Source: Gammaproteobacteria bacterium (GTDB taxonomy: Bacteria; Pseudomonadota; Gammaproteobacteria; Pseudomonadales; Azotimanducaceae). Taken from it: a stretch of 62,665 nt of DNA. Position 1 is the stretch's first letter, and each line of letters begins with the position of its first letter. Under the pieces are notes generated by a model that did not search any database, was not told where the DNA came from, and saw nothing but the letters and a program-made list of their open reading frames with translations. A program made the translations under genes and the position numbers. The DNA lies in contig JAAXKB010000011.1 in the NCBI GenBank assembly GCA_012269545.1, positions 1 to 62,665 on the forward strand. The letters are read 5' to 3'. Of this stretch, positions 62,665 to 62,665 are shown piece after piece.

Positions 62665-62665
62665 T

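Noticed and set aside
1-62665. CRISPR arrays, insertion sequences, prophage or integrase genes
   Set aside because: No spaced direct repeats, transposase, integrase or phage genes were seen. Accessory regions change by gene content only, with no visible mobile-element boundary.

Overview
The window looks like chromosomal DNA of a marine, aerobic gammaproteobacterium. By eye the GC content is a little above 50%. The right third has gene orders typical of that class: rpsF-rpsR-rplI with dnaB and radA, rnr-rlmB, nrdR-ribD-nusB-thiL-pgpA, and xseB-ispA. The left two thirds are accessory, with a complete proteorhodopsin/retinal operon, DNA photolyase, a TonB-dependent receptor and many lipid or xenobiotic-type catabolic enzymes. 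I would place it near the OM60/SAR92-like marine Gammaproteobacteria. That is an inference from gene content; no 16S gene is present.

Layout. 0-10 kb, mostly minus strand: a lipoprotein amidohydrolase, an exported unknown, a haloalkane dehalogenase-like hydrolase, a lipoprotein esterase broken by two indels, then a possible operon of molybdopterin oxidoreductase, a short DUF7009-like protein and a phytanoyl-CoA dioxygenase-like enzyme. 10-17.5 kb, plus strand: a COQ7-type hydroxylase, a 658-bp regulatory gap, then proteorhodopsin-crtE-crtI-crtB-crtY-blh, a full route from prenyl diphosphates through beta-carotene to retinal and a light-driven proton pump. 18-25 kb: a NylB-like serine hydrolase with a dimethylglycine/sarcosine dehydrogenase-like flavoenzyme, a divergent pair of acyl-CoA dehydrogenases, and a cadherin-PEBP lipoprotein.

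25-40 kb: a GNAT acetyltransferase, a YgjP-like metallopeptidase and an S41 protease lipoprotein with an Asp-Ser repeat. Next comes a photostress-type cluster (response regulator, photolyase, histidine kinase, DUF2878, COG2907 flavoprotein, NTF2-like lipoprotein, DUF1295-DUF6134 fusion) and a TonB-dependent receptor closed by a strong bidirectional terminator. 40-46 kb: CoA-transferase, PhyH dioxygenase, RraA-like aldolase, AMP-dependent ligase and lipoprotein carboxylesterase, probably the uptake and activation of an unknown organic acid or ester.

46-62.7 kb is housekeeping: xseB-ispA, convergent with pgpA; a VOC dioxygenase inserted between thiL and pgpA; nusB, ribD, nrdR, glyA; divergent ettA; radA, dnaB; the S6-S18-L9 operon; rlmB-rnr; and a complete tRNA-Leu(CAG) at the right edge. 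Of most interest are the blue-tuned proteorhodopsin without a signal peptide and its regulatory leader, the photostress cluster with a two-component system in place of rpoE-chrR, the DUF1295-DUF6134 fusion carrying an internal signal-like segment, and the lone molybdoenzyme operon.
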